DNA from: Oscillospiraceae bacterium
GTDB lineage: Bacteria; Bacillota; Clostridia; Oscillospirales; Ruminococcaceae
Reading direction: 5' to 3'
Length of the DNA stretch: 5,642 bases
Assembly: GCA_017544185.1 (NCBI GenBank)
Contig: JAFYEQ010000178.1
Coordinates: forward strand, 1-5,642
In this document: in pieces, positions 1 through 5,355 of the stretch
How the letters are laid out: the number at the start of each line of letters is the position of its first letter
Numbering within the stretch: the stretch's first letter is position 1
Made by a program: the position numbers and the translations under genes
The notes under the pieces: model-generated
The model's input: only the letters and a program-made list of their open reading frames with translations
Database searches by the model: none
What the model was told of the DNA's origin: nothing

Positions 1-325
1 CCCCGGTAGATGATGCCTCGGCAGGTGCTACCTCTGCCTCCTGCCCCTGGGTGTCATCGGGGATATTGTCCTCGGACGCAGATCCGCCGATATCGTCGTC
101 TATCAGATCTTCGTCCAACAGTTCCTCGTCCGTACCATCATGGGCTGCAGCCAGCTCATCGCCGCCCGCAGCGAACTCGTAGACCTTGAGGAATAGGTAC
201 TTCACGTCAAGGCTGAACCTGCGCCCAAGGTATGCCGCGTGTACGCGGACAGGGATATTCAGGAGTATGATCAGCAGGATCAGTATGACGAGGAGCACGA
301 TACCTATGATCTTGAGTACGGTCAT
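1..325 (-). CDS. DUF2953-like membrane protein, N-terminal part (runs off the left edge)
   Basis: The reading frame starts at ATG 325 and stays open for 108 codons to the window edge, so the C-terminal part is missing. Residues 4 to about 23 are a hydrophobic helix rich in I, L and V, a signal anchor or membrane segment. It is followed by NIPVRVHAAYLGRRFSLDVK and YLFLKVYEF, which resemble the start of DUF2953 proteins often encoded after scpB in Clostridia. From about residue 64 the chain becomes a low-complexity acidic stretch rich in D, E, A and G. The start overlaps the scpB stop as ATGA (325-322). A GAGG ribosome binding site (plus-strand 333-336) lies 7 nt upstream. The function of the family is not established. 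The family call comes from the N-terminal pattern and the position, without the diagnostic C-terminal half. Confidence 0.72.
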   Translation of the reverse strand, partial: MTVLKIIGIVLLVILILLIILLNIPVRVHAAYLGRRFSLDVKYLFLKVYEFAAGGDELAAAHDGTDEELLDEDLIDDDIGGSASEDNIPDDTQGQEAEVAPAEASSTG

Positions 326-885
326 AACGACACCTCATCGTCTGTATGCTCTGTATGCTCGTCCTGGCTGCCCGACCGCTCGGGGAGAGGCGGCAGCTCT
401 TCAAGGGAGGAGAGCCCGAAACAGCGCAGGAACGCATCCGTCGTCACGTAGGCTATGGGCCTTCCGGGGAGCTCCAGACGTCCCGCTTCCGCGATCAGCC
501 CCTTCTCCGCCAGCATATTCACCACGCCCGAGGAGTCCACTCCGCGGATATGCTCCACGAAGCTCTTCGTGACGGGCTGATTGTACGCTATCACGGTCAG
601 CGCCTCCATGGCAGCCTGTGACAGGGGCGCGAACTTCTTCGTGTCGGCCATGGTCTTGACCGCCTCGAAGTATTCGGTGCGCACCGCCAGCTGATAGAAG
701 CCTCCGAGACACAGCACCACAAGGGAACTGCCGTTCTCGGCGTATGCCTCGTTGAGCGAGTCCGCCAGACCTGCCAGAGCTCCGCGGTCTATATCGGCGG
801 CAGCGGCTATGCGCTCGGGCTCGGCGGGATCTCCGCTGGCGAACAGAACTGCCTCCAGCACCGCCTGTTTCTCACTGAGCCTCAT
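322..885 (-). CDS. scpB: Segregation and condensation protein B
   Basis: ScpB binds the kleisin ScpA as a dimer and, with SMC, forms the bacterial condensin that organises and segregates the nucleoid. The 187-residue product has the usual ScpB length. It begins MRLSEKQAVLEAVLFASGDP, the typical first winged-helix entry. The family core LSQAAMEALTVIAYNQPVT (88-106) is followed by IRGVDSSGVVNMLAEKGLI (113-131) and the PGRPIAYVTT segment with FGLSSLEELP, the second winged helix. The last 20 or so residues are a polar acidic tail. A start at 924 would add 13 basic residues overlapping scpA. ATG 885 fits the family better and has a GGAG 10 nt upstream. It overlaps the scpA stop by 14 nt and its own stop overlaps the next gene by 4 nt. 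Confidence 0.95.
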   Translation of the reverse strand: MRLSEKQAVLEAVLFASGDPAEPERIAAAADIDRGALAGLADSLNEAYAENGSSLVVLCLGGFYQLAVRTEYFEAVKTMADTKKFAPLSQAAMEALTVIAYNQPVTKSFVEHIRGVDSSGVVNMLAEKGLIAEAGRLELPGRPIAYVTTDAFLRCFGLSSLEELPPLPERSGSQDEHTEHTDDEVSL

Positions 886-1630
886 TTTCCATCTTCTCCG
901 GTATATCGAACTGAGACACCTCATCGGCGCCTGTGTAGTTGTTGTTTGTCCAGATCTCGGTATTGTCGTCGCTCAACAGCACTCTACCGTTCCTGGTGAG
1001 CTCCAGTACGGCCAGGAACGTAGCCACACGCTCGGAGCGGTCGGTCATCCCGTCGAATATGCCCGTCAGCGAGCACCGCCCCGTCTGATACAGGGTCTTG
1101 ATGACGTAGAGCATCTTGGATGTGACCGATACGAAGGTCCTCGATACGAACTTCGTGAACACCGATGACGTCAGCGCTTCCTTAGCGGGCTTGCTGCTGA
1201 ACGCCTTTGCCGCGGCAAGGAGCTCCGACACATCGTGATGCATGGAGTATACCGTCTCCGTCCTGACAGGCAGGGGAGGACGCACCGTGTAGGGAGCAGG
1301 GAGATAACGCTCACGCAGAGCGTCGGCCGCCTCCTTGCATAAGGAGTATTCTATCAGCCGCCCCTGCAGCTCTTCCTTCAGCCGCTCGGCTTCCTCGCGG
1401 CGGGGCAGCAGGGATATGGTCTTGATGTATATCAGACGTGCGGCCATTTCCAAAAACTCGCCCGCACCGTCCATATCGTCGCTGATGCTGCTGATGCAGT
1501 CCAGGTACTGCTCCACCAGGGATATTATGGGTATGTCGTGTATATCCAGCTTATGCTTCTGTATCAGATACAGCAGGAGAGCGAGAGGCCCCTCGAAGTT
1601 CTCCAGCTTGAAGCTAATATCCATGCTCAT
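872..1630 (-). CDS. scpA: Segregation and condensation protein A (kleisin)
   Basis: ScpA is the kleisin subunit that bridges the two heads of SMC and recruits ScpB. The 252-residue protein starts MSMDISFKLENFEGPLALLL, with the signature FEGPL at 12-16. LIQKHKLDIHDIPI (22-35) follows, then EFLEMAARLIYIKTISLLP, the helical bundle that contacts the SMC neck. The C-terminal winged helix is SERVATFLAVLELTRNGRVLL (199-219), which contacts the SMC head cap. The start at 1630 overlaps the upstream protease stop as ATGA. No Shine-Dalgarno sequence is visible before it (the bases are CCCCGCAGC), so initiation probably depends on ribosomes finishing the protease gene. A start at 1678 would add 16 residues unlike the family and overlap the protease by about 50 nt. 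ATG 1624 is a possible alternative. Confidence 0.95.
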   Translation of the reverse strand: MSMDISFKLENFEGPLALLLYLIQKHKLDIHDIPIISLVEQYLDCISSISDDMDGAGEFLEMAARLIYIKTISLLPRREEAERLKEELQGRLIEYSLCKEAADALRERYLPAPYTVRPPLPVRTETVYSMHHDVSELLAAAKAFSSKPAKEALTSSVFTKFVSRTFVSVTSKMLYVIKTLYQTGRCSLTGIFDGMTDRSERVATFLAVLELTRNGRVLLSDDNTEIWTNNNYTGADEVSQFDIPEKMENEAQ

Positions 1631-2310
1631 GCTGCGGGGAACAGCAGGCCTACCCAGCCTGTCAGGAAGTCCATGCATTTTATGACGATGTTCTGCATGA
1701 ACGTCATGGGTATGTCCAGAAGTCCGGAGTACAGGAGTATGATCACGGCGATCATTATGTATCTCTCGTACTGCATGACCTTCCAGTAGTACTTGTCGGG
1801 AAGTACGGAGTTGAATATCTTGGATCCGTCAAGGGGAGGCAGCGGCAGGAAGTTGAACACCGCCAGACCTACGTTGAGGTACATGGACATCAGGAATATG
1901 ACGCCCACGTAGCTGGCTATCTCGGCGGCATCGTCGGACATGGAGCCGATCACCGCATGGGATATCAGTATCTTATATATGACCATGGACAGATAGGACA
2001 TGAGCAGGTTGGATACAGGCCCTGCCAGAGCCGTTATCGCCATATCGCGCTTTGGGTGCTTGAAATTGCGGGCGTCCACGGCCACGGGCTTGCCCCAGCC
2101 GAAGCCTGCAACGATCAGCATCAGAGAGCCCCACAGTGTAAGATGTGCAAAGGGGTTGAGGGTGATGCGCCCCTGTGCCTTGGGAGTAGGATCTCCCAGC
2201 TTATCAGCGGTGAGAGCGTGGGCGCATTCGTGTACGGGCACGGCTGTGAACAACAGGAGCATATGTATAAGTACCTCGAATATCTTTGCCCGCATATCGA
2301 ACGAGCCCAT
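1627..2310 (-). CDS. Site-2 protease-type M50 membrane metallopeptidase
   Basis: This polytopic protease is expected to cleave substrates within the membrane using zinc. Counting from ATG 2310 (227 residues), the zinc motif HECAH is at 27-31 inside the first hydrophobic segment. GPVSN (97-101) starts another membrane region. NFLPLPPLDG (153-162) supplies the third zinc ligand Asp161, as in the NPxPPLDG motif of S2P proteases. There are about five hydrophobic stretches and no PDZ domain, so it belongs to the short M50 group common next to scpA in Clostridia. The start is decided by a GAGG (plus-strand 2318-2321): 7 nt before ATG 2310 but only 1 nt before ATG 2316, which would add two residues. 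It is the first gene of the operon and overlaps scpA by 4 nt. The substrate is unknown. Confidence 0.92.
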   Translation of the reverse strand: MGSFDMRAKIFEVLIHMLLLFTAVPVHECAHALTADKLGDPTPKAQGRITLNPFAHLTLWGSLMLIVAGFGWGKPVAVDARNFKHPKRDMAITALAGPVSNLLMSYLSMVIYKILISHAVIGSMSDDAAEIASYVGVIFLMSMYLNVGLAVFNFLPLPPLDGSKIFNSVLPDKYYWKVMQYERYIMIAVIILLYSGLLDIPMTFMQNIVIKCMDFLTGWVGLLFPAA

Positions 2311-2350
2311 AGCCATACCTCACTTTCGGCAATATTACATCTATCATATC

Positions 2351-2379
2351 ATTATAGCATATCCCCGCGGATATTGCAA
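2351..2379 (-). promoter_or_regulatory. Promoter of the M50 protease-scpA-scpB operon
   Basis: On the minus strand, -35 TTGCAA (2379-2374) is separated by exactly 17 bp from a consensus -10 TATAAT (2356-2351). The -10 is preceded by TGC, an extended -10. Transcription should start near 2344, giving a leader of about 35 nt before ATG 2310. The spacer contains the dyad ATATCC-CCGC-GGATAT (2359-2374), and GCAATTGC, a perfect 8-bp palindrome (2376-2383), overlaps the -35. Either could bind a regulator, but neither is recognised. This is a sigma-A type promoter by pattern only. Confidence 0.75.
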
Positions 2380-2523
2380 TTGCCTTTTTGAACATTTGTA
2401 CCATAGCGGAGACCGCGATCATTATGCATATAGACAATGGTATATCAAGAGGCGCATGGACCCCTGCGGGCGACCGTATCATAAAAAAATCGGCGTCAAA
2501 TTTGTACAATGTGCAGAATATAC

Positions 2524-2542
2524 TATAAAAACTGTTTTTATA
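2524..2542. promoter_or_regulatory. Perfect palindrome, candidate operator for mcrB
   Basis: The sequence TATAAAAACTGTTTTTATA has 9-bp arms that are perfect reverse complements around a single central T. It ends 2 bp before the -35 hexamer of the mcrB promoter, where a dimeric repressor or activator would bind. It does not match an SOS box or another operator I recognise, and no regulator gene is present in the window. The AT-rich composition makes chance symmetry more likely than in mixed sequence, but 9 of 9 paired positions is notable. Confidence 0.5.
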
Positions 2543-2544
2543 TA

Positions 2545-2573
2545 TTGATTTTTTCTGTGAGATGTGGTATTAT
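2545..2573 (+). promoter_or_regulatory. Promoter of mcrBC
   Basis: The -35 TTGATT (2545-2550) and -10 TATTAT (2568-2573) are separated by exactly 17 bp. The -10 is preceded by TGG (2565-2567), an extended -10. Initiation near 2580 gives a leader of about 29 nt before the mcrB ATG at 2609. The promoter overlaps the earlier in-frame ATG codons at 2564 and 2579, which argues against those as translation starts. Confidence 0.75.
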
Positions 2574-2608
2574 ATATTATGACCTATCATTTTGAAAGGA
2601 AGATCACA

Positions 2609-3619
2609 ATGGGTAAGAACATCATCCTTTACGGACCTCCGGGCACAGGTAAGACATATAACAGTGTCAACTATGCTCTGTCCATAATATATAATATCCC
2701 TGTCGAGACGGTCATGGCAAAGGATTATGATTCCATGCTCGACCGCTACAATGAGCTCAAGAACAGCTTCGGCCAGATCGAGTTCACGACCTTCCACCAG
2801 TCCATGGGCTATGAGGAGTTCATCGAGGGCATCAAGCCCGTCTTCCTCGAGACCATGAACGAGCGCGGCGAGCGTACACGTAAGAAAGAGATGGTCTACG
2901 TCGTCGATCAGGGCATATTCAGAGAGTTCTGTCACCGTGCCATGGAGCATCCCGACGAGCCCTATGTGTTCATAATAGACGAGATAAACCGCGGTAACAT
3001 ATCCAAGATATTCGGTGAGCTCATCACCGTCATCGAGCCCTCCAAGAGACTTGGCGAGCGCGAAGAGGTAAAGGTAAGGCTCGCATACTCCATGGATCTG
3101 TTCGGCGTGCCCTCCAACGTGTTCATTGTCGGCACGATGAACACCGCCGACCGTTCGATCGCCCTTCTGGATACGGCTATACGCCGCCGCTTCGACTTCA
3201 TAGAGATGCTGCCCCGTCCCGAGCTCTTCGGTGACACCTTCGTTGAGGGGATAAGCATAGAGCATCTGCTCGCTACGATCAACAAGCGCATCGAGATACT
3301 GGTGGACAGAGAGCATACCATCGGTCATGCGTACTTCATGCCCCTCAAGAGCGACCCGTCCATCATCAGACTGGGCACCATATTCAAGAACTCCATCATA
3401 CCCCTGCTGCAGGAGTACTTCTACGGTGACTACCAGAAGATACGCTGGGTACTGGGCGACTACAACAAGGAGCCCGACGAGCAGTTCGTAAAGGCGCTGG
3501 CTATCGACTACAAGAAGACCTTCGGCGAAAAGGTAGAGCTCTTCCTGGATATAGACGATACCTACGAGATCAACGACGACGCCTTTTGGAATCCTGAAGC
3601 TTACCGTAAGCTGCTGTAA
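2609..3619 (+). CDS. mcrB: McrB-type AAA+ GTPase, motor domain only
   Basis: McrB-family proteins form GTP-driven rings that move along DNA and activate the nuclease McrC in modification-dependent (type IV) restriction. The 336-residue protein begins directly with the motor. Walker A is GPPGTGKT (9-16). TFHQSMGYEEFIEGIKP (61-77) is a McrB hallmark. Walker B is VFIIDE (120-125) followed by INRGN. The McrB GTPase signature MNTADRS is at 177-183. IRRRF (191-195) carries likely arginine fingers, and HTIGHAYF (236-243) and KIRWVLGD (277-284) complete the AAA+ lid. ATG 2609 is chosen because AAAGGA (2595-2600) lies 8 nt upstream. The ATG at 2564 would overlap the promoter, and a stop lies in frame at 2558. 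E. coli McrB (about 460 residues) has an extra N-terminal domain that reads methylated DNA; nothing like it is encoded here. The end WNPEAYRKLL is duplicated downstream. Confidence 0.93.
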   Translation: MGKNIILYGPPGTGKTYNSVNYALSIIYNIPVETVMAKDYDSMLDRYNELKNSFGQIEFTTFHQSMGYEEFIEGIKPVFLETMNERGERTRKKEMVYVVDQGIFREFCHRAMEHPDEPYVFIIDEINRGNISKIFGELITVIEPSKRLGEREEVKVRLAYSMDLFGVPSNVFIVGTMNTADRSIALLDTAIRRRFDFIEMLPRPELFGDTFVEGISIEHLLATINKRIEILVDREHTIGHAYFMPLKSDPSIIRLGTIFKNSIIPLLQEYFYGDYQKIRWVLGDYNKEPDEQFVKALAIDYKKTFGEKVELFLDIDDTYEINDDAFWNPEAYRKLL

Positions 3620-3726
3620 TGGATCGGGAGATCGGTCAGTGATATGACCGAGTGGGACCCGGAGGCATATCGTGAGCTGCTGTGATAAACGGGGATGCCG
3701 AAGCATATCGTGAGCTGCTTTGATAA
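3587..3726 (+). repeat. Three copies of the mcrB 3' end
   Basis: Copy 1 is the true end of mcrB (3587-3619, WNPEAYRKLL and TAA). Copy 2 (3653-3688) reads WDPEAYRELL followed by TGA TAA and is in the mcrB frame 22 codons downstream. Copy 3 (3691-3726) reads GDAEAYRELL followed by TGA TAA in a shifted frame. Copies 2 and 3 match at 25 of 27 positions over 3662-3688 and 3700-3726. Copies 1 and 2 match at 25 of 33, and four of the six changed sense codons (CCT/CCG, GAA/GAG, GCT/GCA, TAC/TAT) are silent. This suggests the copies diverged as coding sequence before arriving here. They are probably remnants of other mcrB alleles or an old duplication. Copies 2 and 3 lack an obvious ribosome binding site. 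Confidence 0.85.
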
Positions 3727-3766
3727 GACAGACGGCATCTTAACAGACGAAAACAAATGGATACAG

Positions 3767-3790
3767 GCGGTCTCCTATGCGGCAGACCGC
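3767..3790 (+). promoter_or_regulatory. Hairpin just upstream of the mcrC ribosome binding site
   Basis: GCGGTCT (3767-3773) and AGACCGC (3784-3790) form a perfect 7-bp stem around a 10-nt loop. TTTACATTAAGGA with the mcrC ribosome binding site follows directly. The short, interrupted T run makes it a weak terminator at best. It could act as a partial attenuator, an RNA processing or stability element, or a barrier to ribosomes leaving mcrB, any of which would lower McrC relative to McrB. The role is inferred; only the symmetry is seen. Confidence 0.5.
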
Positions 3791-3809
3791 TTTACATTAA
3801 GGATAACAC

Positions 3810-5144
3810 ATGAAAAGAGATCGATACAGGATAAGCGAGAACGAGTTCTTCACCATAGAAGGATCGTCTCAGAGACCGGGCGGTCTACCCATACCCGAGC
3901 CCGTGTTCGATATGCTGGCTAACTTCGCCCTTGAGAAAAAGATGCCCGATCCCCGCGGCATCAACAGCTATATACTCTATGCCGAGGGCGAGGGCAAGGA
4001 GAGGATCCTGAGAGCAGGCGGCTACGTAGGTACGATCGTGCTCAAGGACGGCACCCAGTTCGAGATACTCCCCATGCTCAAGGCCAAGGACAAGGACGGA
4101 CACGAGCTGTCCCAGAAGAGGATATTCCTGAATATGCTGTCGGCTATGAAGTCCGTGCCTATGGATGAGCACAACCTGAATACCAGGGCGGCGGAGAACC
4201 TGAACATATTCGAGACCTTCATCCTTTCCTTCATCAATGAGGTGCAGGGCATCGTCCTCAACGGCATCAAGCAGGCGTATACCCCCTTCGAGAACAATGA
4301 GAACTTCCTGAAGGGCAAAGTTATATACGCAAAGCACGCCACCAAGAACTTCGCGCACAAGGACAAGTTCTTAGTTATGTACGACGTGTTCACGATCAAC
4401 CGTCCCGAGAACCGCCTGATAAAGTCCACGCTCAAGTATCTCCATGACATCACCTGGTCCGCACGTTCCCGCAACCGTATAGATAATCTTGTGGCGAACT
4501 TCGACGGTGTGGACTATTCCACCAATATCACCCAGGACTTCTCCGCGTGCATACTCGACAGAAGTATGAGAGGATATATCAATGCGCTCAAATGGGCGGA
4601 GATATTCCTGCTGGGCAAGCACATCACCGTTACCAAGGGACGCGACGTGTCCTATGCGGTGCTGTTCCCCACGAGGCAGCTCTTCGATTCCTATACCGTA
4701 GACAAGCTGGGCCGAATGCTGGACAATCAGCGATTCAAGGCCGAGATACAGAAGAAGACCTATCCTATGCTCAACCGCCCCATGCACCGTGACTCCGCTC
4801 AGGCGCTGGCCGTCATGACCCTCCGCGAGACGGGCATGAGAGTCGTGTTCGACGCGAAGTGGCAGGAGCTCTCGGGAGCAGATGAGAACTTCGGTATCCG
4901 TGATTCCGATATCATGGATATATATGATCTCCTGAACATATACCACTCCGACAGCGTATGCTACGTGTATCCCCTGACCCGTGAGATGGCGGAGGATGCC
5001 CGTGAGATCGCCTTCAAGAACGAGGACGGCGTCATAGGCCGTGTGGTATTCGTCGATATAGGCGATATGGAGGGGAGTCTGTCAAGGATCCTCGAGCATA
5101 TCTTCGGGCAGAAGATCAAGTCCGCACCCGTCAATGCATCATGA
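3810..5144 (+). CDS. mcrC: McrC-family nuclease subunit of an McrBC restriction system
   Basis: McrC is the endonuclease partner that bridges and stimulates McrB rings and cuts DNA. The 444-residue protein, larger than E. coli McrC (about 350), starts at ATG 3810 with AAGGA (3799-3803) 6 nt upstream. Conserved parts are GYVGTIVL (71-78) with FEILPML (84-90), then KVIYAKHATKNFAHKDKF (170-187) and YDVFTINRPENRLIKSTL (191-208), the family core. The C-terminal nuclease region has VVFDAKWQEL (345-354), in which Asp348 and Lys350 form the D-x-K motif. DSDIMDIYDLLNIY (366-379) matches the helix after the active site. In the preceding strand ALAVMTL (331-337), where the family usually has an RPD-type Asp, there is no acidic residue; the nearest is Asp328. 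The gene follows mcrB on the same strand after a 190-bp gap and is probably co-transcribed with it. Confidence 0.92.
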   Translation: MKRDRYRISENEFFTIEGSSQRPGGLPIPEPVFDMLANFALEKKMPDPRGINSYILYAEGEGKERILRAGGYVGTIVLKDGTQFEILPMLKAKDKDGHELSQKRIFLNMLSAMKSVPMDEHNLNTRAAENLNIFETFILSFINEVQGIVLNGIKQAYTPFENNENFLKGKVIYAKHATKNFAHKDKFLVMYDVFTINRPENRLIKSTLKYLHDITWSARSRNRIDNLVANFDGVDYSTNITQDFSACILDRSMRGYINALKWAEIFLLGKHITVTKGRDVSYAVLFPTRQLFDSYTVDKLGRMLDNQRFKAEIQKKTYPMLNRPMHRDSAQALAVMTLRETGMRVVFDAKWQELSGADENFGIRDSDIMDIYDLLNIYHSDSVCYVYPLTREMAEDAREIAFKNEDGVIGRVVFVDIGDMEGSLSRILEHIFGQKIKSAPVNAS

Positions 5145-5147
5145 TAA

Positions 5148-5183
5148 CAGCCGCTGTCCTCATCGGACAGCGGCTGATATTTT
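5148..5183 (+). terminator. Intrinsic terminator after mcrC
   Basis: CAGCCGCTGTCC (5148-5159) and GGACAGCGGCTG (5165-5176) form a perfect 12-bp stem with the 5-nt loop TCATC, followed by ATATTTT. It begins 3 nt after the mcrC stop. The T run is short, but the stem is strong and GC-rich. On the other strand the stem is followed by TTATCAT, so it may also weakly stop transcription arriving from the convergent gene at the right. Confidence 0.88.
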
Positions 5184-5197
5184 AGTACTTGATCTAG

Positions 5198-5299
5198 ACT
5201 ATGGATAGATGGAGGCATGGGGCTCCTTCTAGAAGCTAAGGTCCACTCTTCTCTTGTCCCTTGTCTCTTGTCCCTTGTCCCTTGGCTCTTGTCCATAGT
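5198..5299. repeat. 8-bp inverted repeat enclosing the heptamer array
   Basis: ACTATGGA (5198-5205) and its exact reverse complement TCCATAGT (5292-5299) bound a 102-bp noncoding segment containing the heptamer repeats and the palindrome CTTCTAGAAG (5226-5235). This could be the outline of a small non-autonomous repeat element. An 8-bp match over this distance could also be chance, and no target-site duplication is evident. Confidence 0.3.
5253..5294. repeat. Tandem heptamer repeat, six units
   Basis: Six consecutive 7-bp units read CTTGTCC, CTTGTCT, CTTGTCC, CTTGTCC, CTTGGCT, CTTGTCC. On the minus strand this is a (GGGACAA)-type minisatellite. The array is in noncoding DNA between the mcrC terminator and the converging TtcA-like gene. 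Four units are identical and two carry one or two changes, which points to slippage-type expansion. No function is evident. Confidence 0.9.
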
Positions 5300-5330
5300 A
5301 ACTGCGTTAGTAGTTGCATCTCTTTGATGC
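5298..5330 (+). other. Two adjoining small hairpins in noncoding DNA
   Basis: GTAACTGC (5298-5305) can pair with GTAGTTGC (5310-5317) around the loop GTTA. This makes an 8-bp stem with two G-U pairs in plus-strand RNA. GCATC (5316-5320) pairs with GATGC (5326-5330) around TCTTT. The two stems share 2 nt, so they are alternatives. There is no T run for termination on either strand. They may be part of the same repeat element as the heptamer array. Confidence 0.35.
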
Positions 5331-5355
5331 GAGATCATATCCGGTATACAGCCTA

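Noticed and set aside
2204..2509. Minus-strand open frame of 101 codons in the divergent intergenic region
   Set aside because: It overlaps the start of the M50 protease in another frame and crosses that gene's promoter, and its product has no recognisable features.
2502..2529. Second promoter-like pair TTGTAC and TATAAA with a 16-bp spacer upstream of mcrB
   Set aside because: It is weaker than the TTGATT/TATTAT pair and its -10 falls within the palindrome. AT-rich DNA gives such matches often.
2564..2608. Upstream in-frame start codons for mcrB (ATG 2564 and 2579)
   Set aside because: They overlap or touch the -10 and the predicted transcription start and have no ribosome binding site, whereas ATG 2609 has AAAGGA at the right distance.
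2570..3706. Very long minus-strand open frame opposite mcrB
   Set aside because: It is a mirror of the codon bias of mcrB, with low-complexity L/V/H/E composition and no domain. mcrB has clear motifs throughout.
3653..3726. CRISPR-like or attachment-site reading of the short direct repeats after mcrB
   Set aside because: The repeats align as protein-coding ends with silent differences, have unequal spacing (66 and 38 bp) and carry no spacers or integrase, so a CRISPR array or att site is not supported.
3695..3922. 75-codon open frame starting MPKHIVSCFDKTDG, between mcrB and mcrC
   Set aside because: It starts inside the third mcrB tail copy in another frame, has only CGGGG directly against the ATG, and overlaps mcrC by more than 110 nt. 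The product matches nothing I recognise. It is probably chance, though the codons before 3810 look plausible.
4961..5338. Minus-strand open frame whose translation includes SQGTRDKRQGTREE
   Set aside because: This is the heptamer repeat read as protein, continued into the antisense of mcrC and through its terminator. There is no sign of a real gene.
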